A DNA stretch of 64,000 bases from Sphingomonas psychrotolerans. Its GTDB lineage: Bacteria; Pseudomonadota; Alphaproteobacteria; Sphingomonadales; Sphingomonadaceae. The translations under genes were made by a program, and so were the position numbers. Below, piece by piece: positions 9,023 through 17,594 of this stretch. Below the pieces are notes generated by a model. The model made no database searches. It saw nothing but the letters and a program-made list of their open reading frames with translations, and was not told where the DNA came from. The number at the start of each line of letters is the position of its first letter. Position 1 is the stretch's first letter. The DNA lies in assembly GCF_002796605.1 (NCBI RefSeq), contig NZ_CP024923.1, positions 1,488,001 to 1,552,000 on the forward strand, in the 5' to 3' direction.

Positions 9023-9484
9023 ATGACGCTGACCATCCGCCCTGCCCGCCTCGACGATCTGCCGGCGATCCTCGCGATGCTCGCCGATGACACCCTTCCA
9101 GCCGGTCGCGAGACCGGCCCCGCCGATCCGCGCTATCGCGCTGCCTTCGACGCGATCGCCGCTGACCCCGACCAATTGCTCGTCGCGGCCGAGCTGGAAG
9201 GGCGGGTGGTTGGGACGCTGCAGCTATACTTCCTCCCCGGTCTGTCGTTCCGCGGCGCGTGGCGCGGCCAGATCGAGGCGGTGCGCATCGCCCGCGATCT
9301 GCGCGGACGCGGCTATGGCGAGCAACTCATCGCCTGGGCGGTGGCGCGCTGCCGCGAGCGCGATTGTCTGCTGGTCCAGCTCACTTCGTCCAGTACGCGC
9401 ACCGACGCGCATCGCTTCTACGAACGACTTGGCTGGGCAAAGAGCCATGTCGGCTTCAAGCTCAAGCTACGGGAGTCGCAGTGA
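9023..9484 (+). CDS. GNAT-family N-acetyltransferase
   Basis: This 153-residue single-domain acetyltransferase uses acetyl-CoA; the acceptor is unknown. The core is IRPARLDDLPAILAML at the N-terminus, beta-strand 4 VEAVRIARDLRGRGYG-type pyrophosphate loop (EAVRIARDLRGRGYGEQL), and the C-terminal TSSSTRTDAHRFYERLGW that closes the fold. The stop overlaps the start of the MaoC gene by one base (TGATG), so both are read from one transcript. The family assignment is firm and the substrate is not. Confidence 0.88.
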   Translation: MTLTIRPARLDDLPAILAMLADDTLPAGRETGPADPRYRAAFDAIAADPDQLLVAAELEGRVVGTLQLYFLPGLSFRGAWRGQIEAVRIARDLRGRGYGEQLIAWAVARCRERDCLLVQLTSSSTRTDAHRFYERLGWAKSHVGFKLKLRESQ

Positions 9485-9936
9485 TGGCCGGACGTTTCTA
9501 CGACGAATGGCAAGTCGGCGACCGAGTCGAGCACAGCCTGCGCCGCACGGTCACCGAGACCGACAATCTGCTGTTCTCCACGCTGACCCATAACACCCAG
9601 CCGCTCCACATCGACGCAGAGGCGGCGCGCGCGAGCGAGTTCGGGCAGATCCTCGTCAATGGCACCTTCACCTTCAGCCTGATGGTGGGGATCACCGTCG
9701 GCGACACCACCGCGGGGACGCTCGTCGCCAATCTCGGCTATGACAAGCTCGTGATGCCCAGGCCGGTTTTCCTCGGCGACACGTTGCGCGCCTCTTCGGA
9801 AGTGACCGAGATGCGCGCGAGCAAATCGCGGCCGGGCCAGGGGATCGTCACCTGGCGGCACCAGATGCACAATCAGCGCGGCGAACTGGTCTGCGAATGT
9901 CTGCGCTCGGCATTGCTGCGGAGCCGCGGCGACTGA
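9484..9936 (+). CDS. MaoC-family acyl-CoA dehydratase/hydratase
   Basis: This 150-residue hot-dog-fold protein is of the MaoC (R-specific enoyl-CoA hydratase) type. It has the N-terminal FYDEWQVGDRVEHSLRRTVTE-type opening and the conserved TDNLLFSTLTHNTQPLHID, which supplies the catalytic Asp/His pair. The ATG at 9484 overlaps the preceding stop. Its placement directly after carboxylase genes suggests hydration or dehydration of a branched acyl-CoA, as in MaoC proteins of mesaconyl-CoA type, but this is inference. Confidence 0.87.
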   Translation: MAGRFYDEWQVGDRVEHSLRRTVTETDNLLFSTLTHNTQPLHIDAEAARASEFGQILVNGTFTFSLMVGITVGDTTAGTLVANLGYDKLVMPRPVFLGDTLRASSEVTEMRASKSRPGQGIVTWRHQMHNQRGELVCECLRSALLRSRGD

Positions 9937-9952
9937 AGCGCGTTGAGCGGCG

Positions 9953-11170
9953 ATGCGCGAAGTGGAAGTTGCAGTCATCGGCGGCGGTGCGGCGGGGGTC
10001 GCTGCCGCCCGCACGCTTGCCGACACCGGTGTGGAGACCCTGATCCTCGAGGCGAGCGACCGGCTTGGTGGACGCGCGCAGACGGTCCATCTGGCAGGCC
10101 TGCCGCTCGATCTCGGCGCCGGCTGGCTGCATTCGGCCGAACATAATCCGTGGGTCGCGATCGCCGAAGCGAGCGGCTTTACCGTCGATCGCACGCTGCC
10201 GCGCTGGCGCGAGCAATGGCGCGCGCTCGGCTTCGCCGTGGCCGAGCAGCAGGCGGCAGGCGCGGCGTTCGCGGCATTCGTCCGCCGCATGCGCGACAAT
10301 CCGCCCGCAAGCGATCGCGCCGCCGACGCGCTGTTGCCGGACTGCGAGTGGAACGGCTATCTCGACGCGCTGAGCGGCTACATCAACGGCGCGAGCAATG
10401 CCGAAGTCTCGGTCCGCGATTTCCTCGCTTATGACGACGCGGCGACCGAGACCGACTGGCGAGTACGCGACGGCTATGGCGCATTGGTCTCCGCACATGG
10501 CGCCGGGCTGCGGGTGGCGCTTTCGACTCCGGTGACGGCGATCGAGGGCGGCGATGCGCTGCTCCGCATCGCTACATCGGGCGGCACGCTGCAAGCGCGC
10601 TCGGCGATCGTCACCGTCTCGACCAACGTGTTGGCGCGCGGCGCGATCCGGTTCGATGCAGCGCTCGATCCCGTGCTGCACGCGGCCACATGCCTGCCGC
10701 TGGGGCTTGCCGACAAGTTGTTCCTCGCGCTCGACGACGGCGCGGAGCTTCCGGAGAACGGACACCTGCTCGGCAATCCGCGCACGGCAGTCACCGGCAC
10801 CTACACGCTGCGCCCGTTCGGACGTCCCGTGATCGAGGCGATGTTCGGCGGCGAAGGCGCGACGGTGGCGGAGGCGGAAGGCCTCGACGGTGTCGCGCAC
10901 TTCGCGATCGGCGAGCTCTGCGCGCTGCTCGGGAACGACTGGCGCAAGCGGCTCCGGCTGATCGCCGGCTCGGCCTGGGGACGCGCTGATCATATCCTCG
11001 GCGGCTACAGCCACGCGCTGCCGGGCCATGCCGACGCGCGGCATGTGCTCGCGGAGCCGGTCGATCCGCGCATTCGCTTCGCCGGCGAGGCGTGCTCACC
11101 GGCCGAATTCTCGACGGTGCACGGCGCGTACAAGACCGGCGTCGCCGCCGCGCGGGCGTTGCTCGCCTAG
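9953..11170 (+). CDS. FAD-dependent amine oxidase-family oxidoreductase
   Basis: The 405-residue flavoprotein belongs to the flavin monoamine oxidase/NAD(P)-binding Rossmann group. The dinucleotide motif VAVIGGGAAGVAAARTL is at residues 5-21. LILEASDRLGGRAQT follows, then the DLGAGWLH motif of amine oxidases, and the C-terminal FAD motif IRFAGEACSP. There is no signal peptide. It starts 16 bp after the MaoC stop and probably belongs to the same operon. Its stop shares the four bases CTAG with the stop of the convergent monooxygenase gene. The amine substrate is unknown. Confidence 0.86.
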   Translation: MREVEVAVIGGGAAGVAAARTLADTGVETLILEASDRLGGRAQTVHLAGLPLDLGAGWLHSAEHNPWVAIAEASGFTVDRTLPRWREQWRALGFAVAEQQAAGAAFAAFVRRMRDNPPASDRAADALLPDCEWNGYLDALSGYINGASNAEVSVRDFLAYDDAATETDWRVRDGYGALVSAHGAGLRVALSTPVTAIEGGDALLRIATSGGTLQARSAIVTVSTNVLARGAIRFDAALDPVLHAATCLPLGLADKLFLALDDGAELPENGHLLGNPRTAVTGTYTLRPFGRPVIEAMFGGEGATVAEAEGLDGVAHFAIGELCALLGNDWRKRLRLIAGSAWGRADHILGGYSHALPGHADARHVLAEPVDPRIRFAGEACSPAEFSTVHGAYKTGVAAARALLA

Positions 11171-12630
11171 GCCGCGCGGCGTGCGCCCGGTTCGGGGTTG
11201 GAGAATTCCATCTCCTGATCGATCCCGCCATATTTGAGCGCCATCAGATCGAGCGTGTAATTCTGATGCACTCGCCACGGCTTTCGCGAACCTTGGCGCG
11301 GCAATTGCGCGGCGGCGCGCTGGACATAGCCCGAAGTGAATTCGAGGAACGGCGCCTCCTCGACCGGCGCGGCCAGCCGCGGCGTCACCTGGCGCATTCC
11401 GCGCTTGTGCATCGCGTTGAGCAATCGGGTTATATATTTGGCCGTCAGATCCGCCTTCAGCGTCCAGCTGGCGTTGGTATAGCCGAACGAGATCGCGAAA
11501 TTGGGCACGTCGGAGAACATCATGCCCTTGTAGGTCATGTGCTTCGCCGGCTCGAACAGCTTGCCGTCGACGGTGATCGGCATGCCGCTAAGCAGCTGGA
11601 TCTCCAGGCCCGTGGCCGTCACCACCAGATCCGCCTCGAGCTCCTTGCCCGAGGCAAGCCGGATCCCGGTCCCGGTGAAGCGATCGATCGTGTCGGTGAC
11701 GACGCTCGCCTTTCCTTCGCGGATCGAGGCGAACAGATCCGCATCGGGTACGAGGCAGAGCCGCTGGTCCCACGGATTGTAGCGCGGCGTGAAGTGGGTA
11801 TCGACGTCGTGCCCGGGCAACTCCTTGCGCACCATGTCGACCAGCGCCTTCTTCGCCTTGTCGGGATGCTTGCGCATCGCCCGAAAGAAATATTGCTGAA
11901 GCAGCACATTCTTCCAGCGCGTCAGACCGTAAGCGGTCTTCGCCGGCAGCTTGCTGCGCAGCCAGTTGGCGATGCCATCCTCCGATGGCCGCGCGACGAT
12001 ATAGGTAGGCGAGCGCTGCAGCATCGCCACCGACGCCGCCGCTTTGGCGAGTTCGGGCACCAAGGTCACTGCAGTCGCGCCGCTGCCGATCACGACGACG
12101 TTTTTGCCGGCATAGTCCACGTCGTCGCTCCAGAATTGCGGATGGACGATGCGGCCCTGGAAATCCTCGATCCCGGGGAAGTCGGGTGTGTAGGCACGCG
12201 CGTAGTTATAATAGCCGCTGCACATGAACAGGAACGCGCAGGTGAAGGTGACTTCCGCGCCGTCGCGGTCCGCCACCACCGTCCAGCGCGCATCGGCGCT
12301 CGACCAGTCGGCGCGCTTTACGCCATGGCGATAGCGGATGTGGCGATCGACGCCATATTCGCGCGCGGTCTCGTCCAGATAGCGCAGGATCGCCGGGCCG
12401 TCGGCGATCGCCTTGGCCTCGGTCCACGGCTTGAACGAGAAGCCGAGCGTGTACATGTCCGAATCCGAGCGGATGCCGGGATAGCGAAACAAATCCCACG
12501 TTCCGCCCAGCCGGTCGCGGCGCTCGAGGATCACATAGCTGCGTGTCGGGCTGTTCGCCTGCAGGTGATATCCCGCGCCGATGCCGGAGATCCCGGCCCC
12601 CACCACCACGACATCGAAATGCTCGCTCAT
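11167..12630 (-). CDS. Flavin-containing (Baeyer-Villiger-type) monooxygenase
   Basis: This 487-residue NADPH- and FAD-dependent monooxygenase is likely to insert oxygen into a ketone or oxidise a heteroatom. The FAD motif VVVGAGISGIGAGYHL is at residues 5-20, RLGGTWDLFRYPGIRSDSD is typical of the group, and FQGRIVHPQFW matches the Baeyer-Villiger fingerprint FxGxxxHxxxW. A second Rossmann motif VVIGSGATAVTLVPEL binds NADPH. The start ATG has GGAGGG five bases upstream. A TTACA-CCAA-TGTAA palindrome lies 21 bp before the start. The gene is convergent with the amine oxidase. Confidence 0.88.
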   Translation of the reverse strand: MSEHFDVVVVGAGISGIGAGYHLQANSPTRSYVILERRDRLGGTWDLFRYPGIRSDSDMYTLGFSFKPWTEAKAIADGPAILRYLDETAREYGVDRHIRYRHGVKRADWSSADARWTVVADRDGAEVTFTCAFLFMCSGYYNYARAYTPDFPGIEDFQGRIVHPQFWSDDVDYAGKNVVVIGSGATAVTLVPELAKAAASVAMLQRSPTYIVARPSEDGIANWLRSKLPAKTAYGLTRWKNVLLQQYFFRAMRKHPDKAKKALVDMVRKELPGHDVDTHFTPRYNPWDQRLCLVPDADLFASIREGKASVVTDTIDRFTGTGIRLASGKELEADLVVTATGLEIQLLSGMPITVDGKLFEPAKHMTYKGMMFSDVPNFAISFGYTNASWTLKADLTAKYITRLLNAMHKRGMRQVTPRLAAPVEEAPFLEFTSGYVQRAAAQLPRQGSRKPWRVHQNYTLDLMALKYGGIDQEMEFSNPEPGARRAA

Positions 12631-12650
12631 CAGGCCCTCCGGACGCCTGC

Positions 12651-12664
12651 TTACACCAATGTAA
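12651..12664 (-). promoter_or_regulatory. Putative TetR-type operator (TTACA-N4-TGTAA)
   Basis: The palindrome TTACACCAATGTAA has perfect 5-bp arms around CCAA. It begins 21 bp upstream of the monooxygenase start codon and overlaps a TATTTA sequence that could be the -10 element. This spacing and symmetry are typical of TetR/AcrR repressor sites. No TetR gene lies in the window, so the regulator would be elsewhere. Confidence 0.5.
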
Positions 12665-12697
12665 ATAGGCGGACCAAGCTTTTTCAGACGCTGTTCT

Positions 12698-13216
12698 TCA
12701 GGTCTTTCCGGATCGGCATCCGGGTCGCGGCTCCTCCGCAGACGGCAGGTCGATCCAGTCCGCTGTGACCGCCGCCCCTGCTGTCGTCAACACGGTCAGG
12801 AGCAGACAGATGGCGGAGGGCACGGCGACTCCGATCAGGCGCACACGATTCTTGTCGGTGTAGATAGTGTTTACTCTGCCCGTCGGGTGCGTGTCATCGG
12901 CGAACAGGATCTGCAGGATGATATCCAGCTTCAACTGTGCCCGATGCACCGTTTGCTGCAAAACCCAGCAGAGGATCGTCCCGACAAGCAGCAGTGCCGT
13001 GGCAATCCCAGGACTGTCGCGCAGGCTTATCGCTCCGGTTATCAACGCACCCGCGACAGTGAGGAACAATGTCAGCCGCTTGTAGACGAGACCTTCCATG
13101 AACTCGCGTTCTTGACTTAGCGACCACTCTGTATGCGATACGTGCTTACGCTGATCGTCATTGAGCGTAACAGCGGAAGGCCAGATGAACTGCTTTATAT
13201 CCTGAAGAAAAGGCAT
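12698..13216 (-). CDS. Hypothetical multi-pass membrane protein, low GC
   Basis: I do not recognise this 172-residue protein. It has a charged N-terminus (about 45 residues), two adjacent hydrophobic segments near 48-66 and 70-88 (ITGAISLRDS, ATALLLVGTILCWVLQQTV), a basic loop, and a further segment near 128-150 (LIGVAVPSAICLLLTVLTTA). Three or four membrane spans are likely. Its base composition is more AT-rich than its neighbours, and the following 140 bp up to tamB hold no gene. It resembles single-gene insertions seen elsewhere in this window; the function is unknown. Confidence 0.65.
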   Translation of the reverse strand: MPFLQDIKQFIWPSAVTLNDDQRKHVSHTEWSLSQEREFMEGLVYKRLTLFLTVAGALITGAISLRDSPGIATALLLVGTILCWVLQQTVHRAQLKLDIILQILFADDTHPTGRVNTIYTDKNRVRLIGVAVPSAICLLLTVLTTAGAAVTADWIDLPSAEEPRPGCRSGKT

Positions 13217-13358
13217 GCTATACCCCCCGCCTTCAAAGGCAGAAGATGCCGCACTACCAAGCCTATTGCAACCGGATAGCGTCGATATCTTCCCAATCCG
13301 AATTCTGATCGTCGGGAATTGCGCTGACTGCTTTGAGGATTCGACTAATCTACCACCC

Positions 13359-16300
13359 TCAATAGTCGCGCGAATAGCGCAGGCTGACGCTCGATCCGCC
13401 GAACGAGCCGGTCTGCGAAAGCAGGCTCAGCGCGCGGGTGAGAGCGATCTCGAGCTGGGTGGCAGTGAAGCCGCGGGCATCGGTGATGATCTCGATATAG
13501 ATGTCGTCGGTGATGTATTTGCCCGCGGCGAGCGAAGTGCCGCGGCCGCTGGCATCGTCAGCGCCGAGGATGCGCAGCCGATCGATGCCCGTTGCCGATT
13601 TGAGCTTGCCGAGCGGATTGAGCCCGCCGCCCGATGCGCTCAGTGAATTGACCGCCGCGGCGAGCTGGATCGCCTCGGTCGCGGACAAATTGGTCACGTT
13701 GGTGCCGAAGAACAGCCGCGCCAGCACTTCCTCCTGCGGCAGGCTGGGGTTCGAAGTGAACGCGATCTGCGGGCGCAGCGCGGTTCCCGACACGTTGAGG
13801 ATCGCGGTGACTCCTTCAGCCGTCGTCGTTGCCGCGATGTCGATCGTCGGATTGGAGATCTGACTTCCCTGGAAGCGGATCGTCCCCCGGGTGATCTCGA
13901 AGCGACGGCTGGCGAAGCTGTAGGTACCGCGCTCGATCTCCATAGTCCCGCGGACCTCAGGCGCGGCGGTCGTGCCGCGCACGGTGATGCGCGCGCTCCA
14001 TTCGGATTCGAGCCCCATGCCGGACAAGAAGATCCGGTTGTCGGCAACGAGACGCAGATCGAGATCGAACAACCCCATCGCACGTGCCGGTTTTGCCGCG
14101 GCCTGTGCATTATCGACAAGCTGGCTCTTGCGGCGGATGCCGGTGAGTTCGGGGATCTCGGCCGCGCCCTGGCGGATGATCTCGTATTTGGCTTCTGGGA
14201 TCGTCAGCCGACCCTCGATCTTCGAGACCTGCGGGTTCTTGGTGATGGTGATCTTGCCGGTAGCGGTGGCGCCCAGCGCGTCGCTGCGCGCGAGCCGAGC
14301 ATTGTTGAAATCGGCGGTCAGGCTCATCGGATAGCCGTTGACCGCCGACAGGCCGATGCGCCCTTGCGCCGTGACTGTCCCCTCGCCCGCGCGTCCGCTC
14401 GCCTGTTCGAGGATCAGCTCATTGTCGGAGAAACGGCCATCGATCTTCAGATTGGTGATCTGGGTGCCATAGGTCTCGTTGCCATAAGTCAAATTCTCGC
14501 CGCGGACGACGCCGACCAGCCGCGGATCGTTGACTCGGCCGGAGAAGTCGGCGGCGATGCCGATCGGCCCCGCCAGATGCTGGTTCGACAGGCCCGCGAG
14601 CGAGAAAGGCACCGCGGCCGGGCCATTATAGCGGATACCGCCGGAGAGCGGCGCGCCCATCAGCCGCGCGGTCCACGTGCCGGCGCCCGGCCCGAGCGGT
14701 CGCATCGTGGCGACGACCCGGCCGATCGTGGTCGTGCCGCGCTTGATCAGCGCCCGCGCGTCGCCGCCATCGGGGAGCAATTTGCCGACGAAGCTGACAT
14801 CGACCGGAGTCGACACCGTCGCAAGGCTCGAGCGGGTGAAGTCGTCGATCTCGAGCCGGGCGTCGGCGCTCGGGAAGGCGCCCGGATTGGGCTGAGCGAA
14901 ATCGAGGCTGCCGGTGGCCGTCCCGCCCACACCGATCCCCGGCATGAAGCCGTTGACCACGGCAAGGTCGAGCTTGTCGAGCCGCGCCTGCAGCGCGATG
15001 CCATTGCCATAGCTGCCGGCGATCCGCGCACTGCCCTGATCGAAGTCGATCTGGGTGGGCTGCAGCCGGTAAACGCCCTTCGCGATGTCGATCCGCGCCG
15101 GATTGACGCTGTGAAAGCGAATTCCGCTCCCCTGCCCCTGCAGCGCGACCAGCCATTGCTTCGGCGAGAGCCGGGCATTGGCGGCGATCTGGAACGGCAC
15201 GCCCGACGATCCGGTGGCGACCGCCTGGGCGGTGCCGCTGCCGCCTTGATAGTCGATCTTCGCCCGCGCCGTCTTGAGCACGAACTGACCGCTGCGCAGA
15301 TTGGCGATCTGGGCGTCGGCGATAATCTGTGGCGTTTCGGTGAGCACGATGCTCGCCGAGATCAATCCCCGGCCGATGGTCAGCCCCGCATCGCCGGGAA
15401 TCGTGGCGTTGAACGCCCGCGCCCGCAAATCGGCGCGCTGGAACCTGCCTTGCGCGGCAACCTCGGCGCTGCCCACCACGCCCGAGCCTTCGAAGCGCAA
15501 CGTTCCCGCGAACGGGCCGGCGCGCGTCTGTTGAAGCTTGCCGGCGATATCCATCCCGGCGAAGCGCGCGGTGTTGATGTCCACCGCGAGCGTGGCGCCA
15601 TTGCGGACGAGGACGTCGGCAGTGAATGGACCATAATCGGAGCCGCCGCTGGCGAGGATCGCATAAGCGTTGCCGCGCCCGCGCACCCGCGCCTCGAGAT
15701 TGACCAGTCCCACGCCCAACCCCGGCCGCGCCGCGCGCAGCAGCACTTGGGGCGCAGTCATCGTGCCGGTCACCCGCGCGCTGAGCGGGCCGTAAAGCGT
15801 GGAGATCGCATCGGCGTTGATCAGGATCGGGCCGGCTGGATCATAACGCCCGGAGCCGCGCAGCACGCGGAATTGCGGTGCGCGCATGCGGATATCGTTG
15901 AACGCGACGATGCCTTTGGGATCGAGCGTGACCCGCGCCGAGGCCACCGCATTGCCGCCGAGGAAGTCGCGCACGCTCTCGTTGCTCAGTTTGCGCGTCT
16001 CGGCGGCGACGTGCCCGCGAATGCCCCAGCCGCCGCCGGGCGCGGCGAACAATTCGGCGTCGGTCTTGAGATCGACCACGCCGACGCCGTTGATCGCGTA
16101 ATCGTTGATCCGGCCCTTGATCGCGCCGGTATAACGACCGGTACTCATATCGGCGGCGATGATCGCAGTCGCGTCGACGCGGTCCGAACGCAGGCGGAGA
16201 TTGTCGGACAGGATCTGCGCGCCCGAGATTGCGAGATCGCCGGCAACGGTCAGGTTGGTCACGAGCCCGCCTGCGGCGGCATTGAGCCCGCTCACGCGCG

Positions 16301-17594
16301 CCGCCCGGGCGCGCACGGGAATCAGAATGCGATCGGCGTCGACCCGCGCACGGCCTTCGGCGTACAGATTCTCGACGACGGTCTCGCCGAAGCCGAGCGA
16401 CGCTGCCCTGATCTTGTAGTCGACCACCGGCGCGTTGAATGGCCCGTCGAGCGCGAGCGCAGCGCGCACCGAACGTCCGTTGAGATTGGGGGCAATCGCG
16501 CCGGGGGTGAGCAAAATCGCGTCCACATTGAGATTGCGGAAGCGGTTCTGACCGAGGTCAACGATCCCCTTGGCCTCGACCGACAGCGCTTTCGAATGCA
16601 GCTTGAGCTCACCGTTCGCGGCACGATCGCGCCAGACCGCATCGAGCGCGACGTCGAGCTGCGGCGACGCCAGCCGCTCGACCGGGCCAGTCATATAGAC
16701 GCCGGGCCAGGTCGGTCCGCGCAGCTGGAAGCGGCCATTCTGCGCAGTCACCGCCAGATCGGCAATGCGCCGGCCGCCCAAAGTGCCGATCGCCTGTCCG
16801 CGCCAGCTCTGCCAACTGCCGCGCCCGCCCACGGTGACCGCCAGCGGACGATCGAGCCCGGCAACGCCGGTGACGAAGCCGTTGACCGGAGCGTTGACCC
16901 GCAAATCGATGTCGAGCTTGTTCTGCTCGGGCACCGCGTCGAGCTTGAGCGCGAGGGCATCTCCCCCAGGCACGCCCGGAGCCGAGATCGTCCCCCCGTT
17001 CAGCACCAGTTGCGCGCGCCCGCCGGCGATATGCGCAGTGCCCCGCAACTGGCCGATGTGCCGCTGGCCGTCGATCGACGGAGAGATGTCGATCCGCGCC
17101 ACGTCGAGCCGGGCGATGTCGATGTCGAGATCAGGAAGCAGCGGCCCGCTGGGATCGGTGGAAGGCTTGAGCGCCGGCAGCCGCAGAAGCCGCACCTCAG
17201 GGCTGGTCAGGCTGCGGATGTCGACATGGTTGCGCAGATAGGCGAGCGGCCGCCAGTCGAGCGCGACTTCCTTCGAGGTCGCGAAAATACCCTGCGTGTC
17301 ACGCACTTCGACATCACGCAGGATCAACGCCCCGTAGAGCGAACCCTCGATCCGCCCGACCCGGAAGTTGAGCCCCGAGGCGAGCGTCAACTTGTTCAGC
17401 TGCTGGGCGACGAAATTGCGGCCCGGCTGCGTATTGATCCCGATCACCAACAGCCCGGCGAGCAATGCGAGCGTACCGATCGCGATCGCGCCCCATTTGA
17501 CGATGCGCTGCCACACAGGCGGCCGGTAGACGACGTGCGTCACCGGGGCCTGGCCTTCGTCTGTGATTTCGGTCTCGGGAAGATCGGACGCCAT
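13359..17594 (-). CDS. tamB: Translocation and assembly module protein TamB (inner-membrane anchored)
   Basis: This 1411-residue protein has one N-terminal membrane anchor (about residues 34-52, WGAIAIGTLALLAGLLVIGI), then a very long beta-rich periplasmic region. The C-terminal DUF490/TamB domain contains KIEGRLTIPEAKYEI, RGTMEIERGTYSFASRRFEI and LFFGTNVTNLSATEAIQLA, and the protein ends in FGGSSVSLRYSRDY. The family bridges the periplasm and works with TamA in outer-membrane protein or phospholipid transport. Its ATG overlaps the tamA stop by one base, as expected for the tam operon. The length fits TamB proteins. The + strand opposite is also open for about 3 kb, but only as a base-composition shadow. 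Confidence 0.93.
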   Translation of the reverse strand: MASDLPETEITDEGQAPVTHVVYRPPVWQRIVKWGAIAIGTLALLAGLLVIGINTQPGRNFVAQQLNKLTLASGLNFRVGRIEGSLYGALILRDVEVRDTQGIFATSKEVALDWRPLAYLRNHVDIRSLTSPEVRLLRLPALKPSTDPSGPLLPDLDIDIARLDVARIDISPSIDGQRHIGQLRGTAHIAGGRAQLVLNGGTISAPGVPGGDALALKLDAVPEQNKLDIDLRVNAPVNGFVTGVAGLDRPLAVTVGGRGSWQSWRGQAIGTLGGRRIADLAVTAQNGRFQLRGPTWPGVYMTGPVERLASPQLDVALDAVWRDRAANGELKLHSKALSVEAKGIVDLGQNRFRNLNVDAILLTPGAIAPNLNGRSVRAALALDGPFNAPVVDYKIRAASLGFGETVVENLYAEGRARVDADRILIPVRARAARVSGLNAAAGGLVTNLTVAGDLAISGAQILSDNLRLRSDRVDATAIIAADMSTGRYTGAIKGRINDYAINGVGVVDLKTDAELFAAPGGGWGIRGHVAAETRKLSNESVRDFLGGNAVASARVTLDPKGIVAFNDIRMRAPQFRVLRGSGRYDPAGPILINADAISTLYGPLSARVTGTMTAPQVLLRAARPGLGVGLVNLEARVRGRGNAYAILASGGSDYGPFTADVLVRNGATLAVDINTARFAGMDIAGKLQQTRAGPFAGTLRFEGSGVVGSAEVAAQGRFQRADLRARAFNATIPGDAGLTIGRGLISASIVLTETPQIIADAQIANLRSGQFVLKTARAKIDYQGGSGTAQAVATGSSGVPFQIAANARLSPKQWLVALQGQGSGIRFHSVNPARIDIAKGVYRLQPTQIDFDQGSARIAGSYGNGIALQARLDKLDLAVVNGFMPGIGVGGTATGSLDFAQPNPGAFPSADARLEIDDFTRSSLATVSTPVDVSFVGKLLPDGGDARALIKRGTTTIGRVVATMRPLGPGAGTWTARLMGAPLSGGIRYNGPAAVPFSLAGLSNQHLAGPIGIAADFSGRVNDPRLVGVVRGENLTYGNETYGTQITNLKIDGRFSDNELILEQASGRAGEGTVTAQGRIGLSAVNGYPMSLTADFNNARLARSDALGATATGKITITKNPQVSKIEGRLTIPEAKYEIIRQGAAEIPELTGIRRKSQLVDNAQAAAKPARAMGLFDLDLRLVADNRIFLSGMGLESEWSARITVRGTTAAPEVRGTMEIERGTYSFASRRFEITRGTIRFQGSQISNPTIDIAATTTAEGVTAILNVSGTALRPQIAFTSNPSLPQEEVLARLFFGTNVTNLSATEAIQLAAAVNSLSASGGGLNPLGKLKSATGIDRLRILGADDASGRGTSLAAGKYITDDIYIEIITDARGFTATQLEIALTRALSLLSQTGSFGGSSVSLRYSRDY

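Noticed and set aside
11092..12768. 558-codon frame opposite the monooxygenase
   Set aside because: No motifs or plausible ribosome site; the minus-strand gene has both Rossmann motifs.
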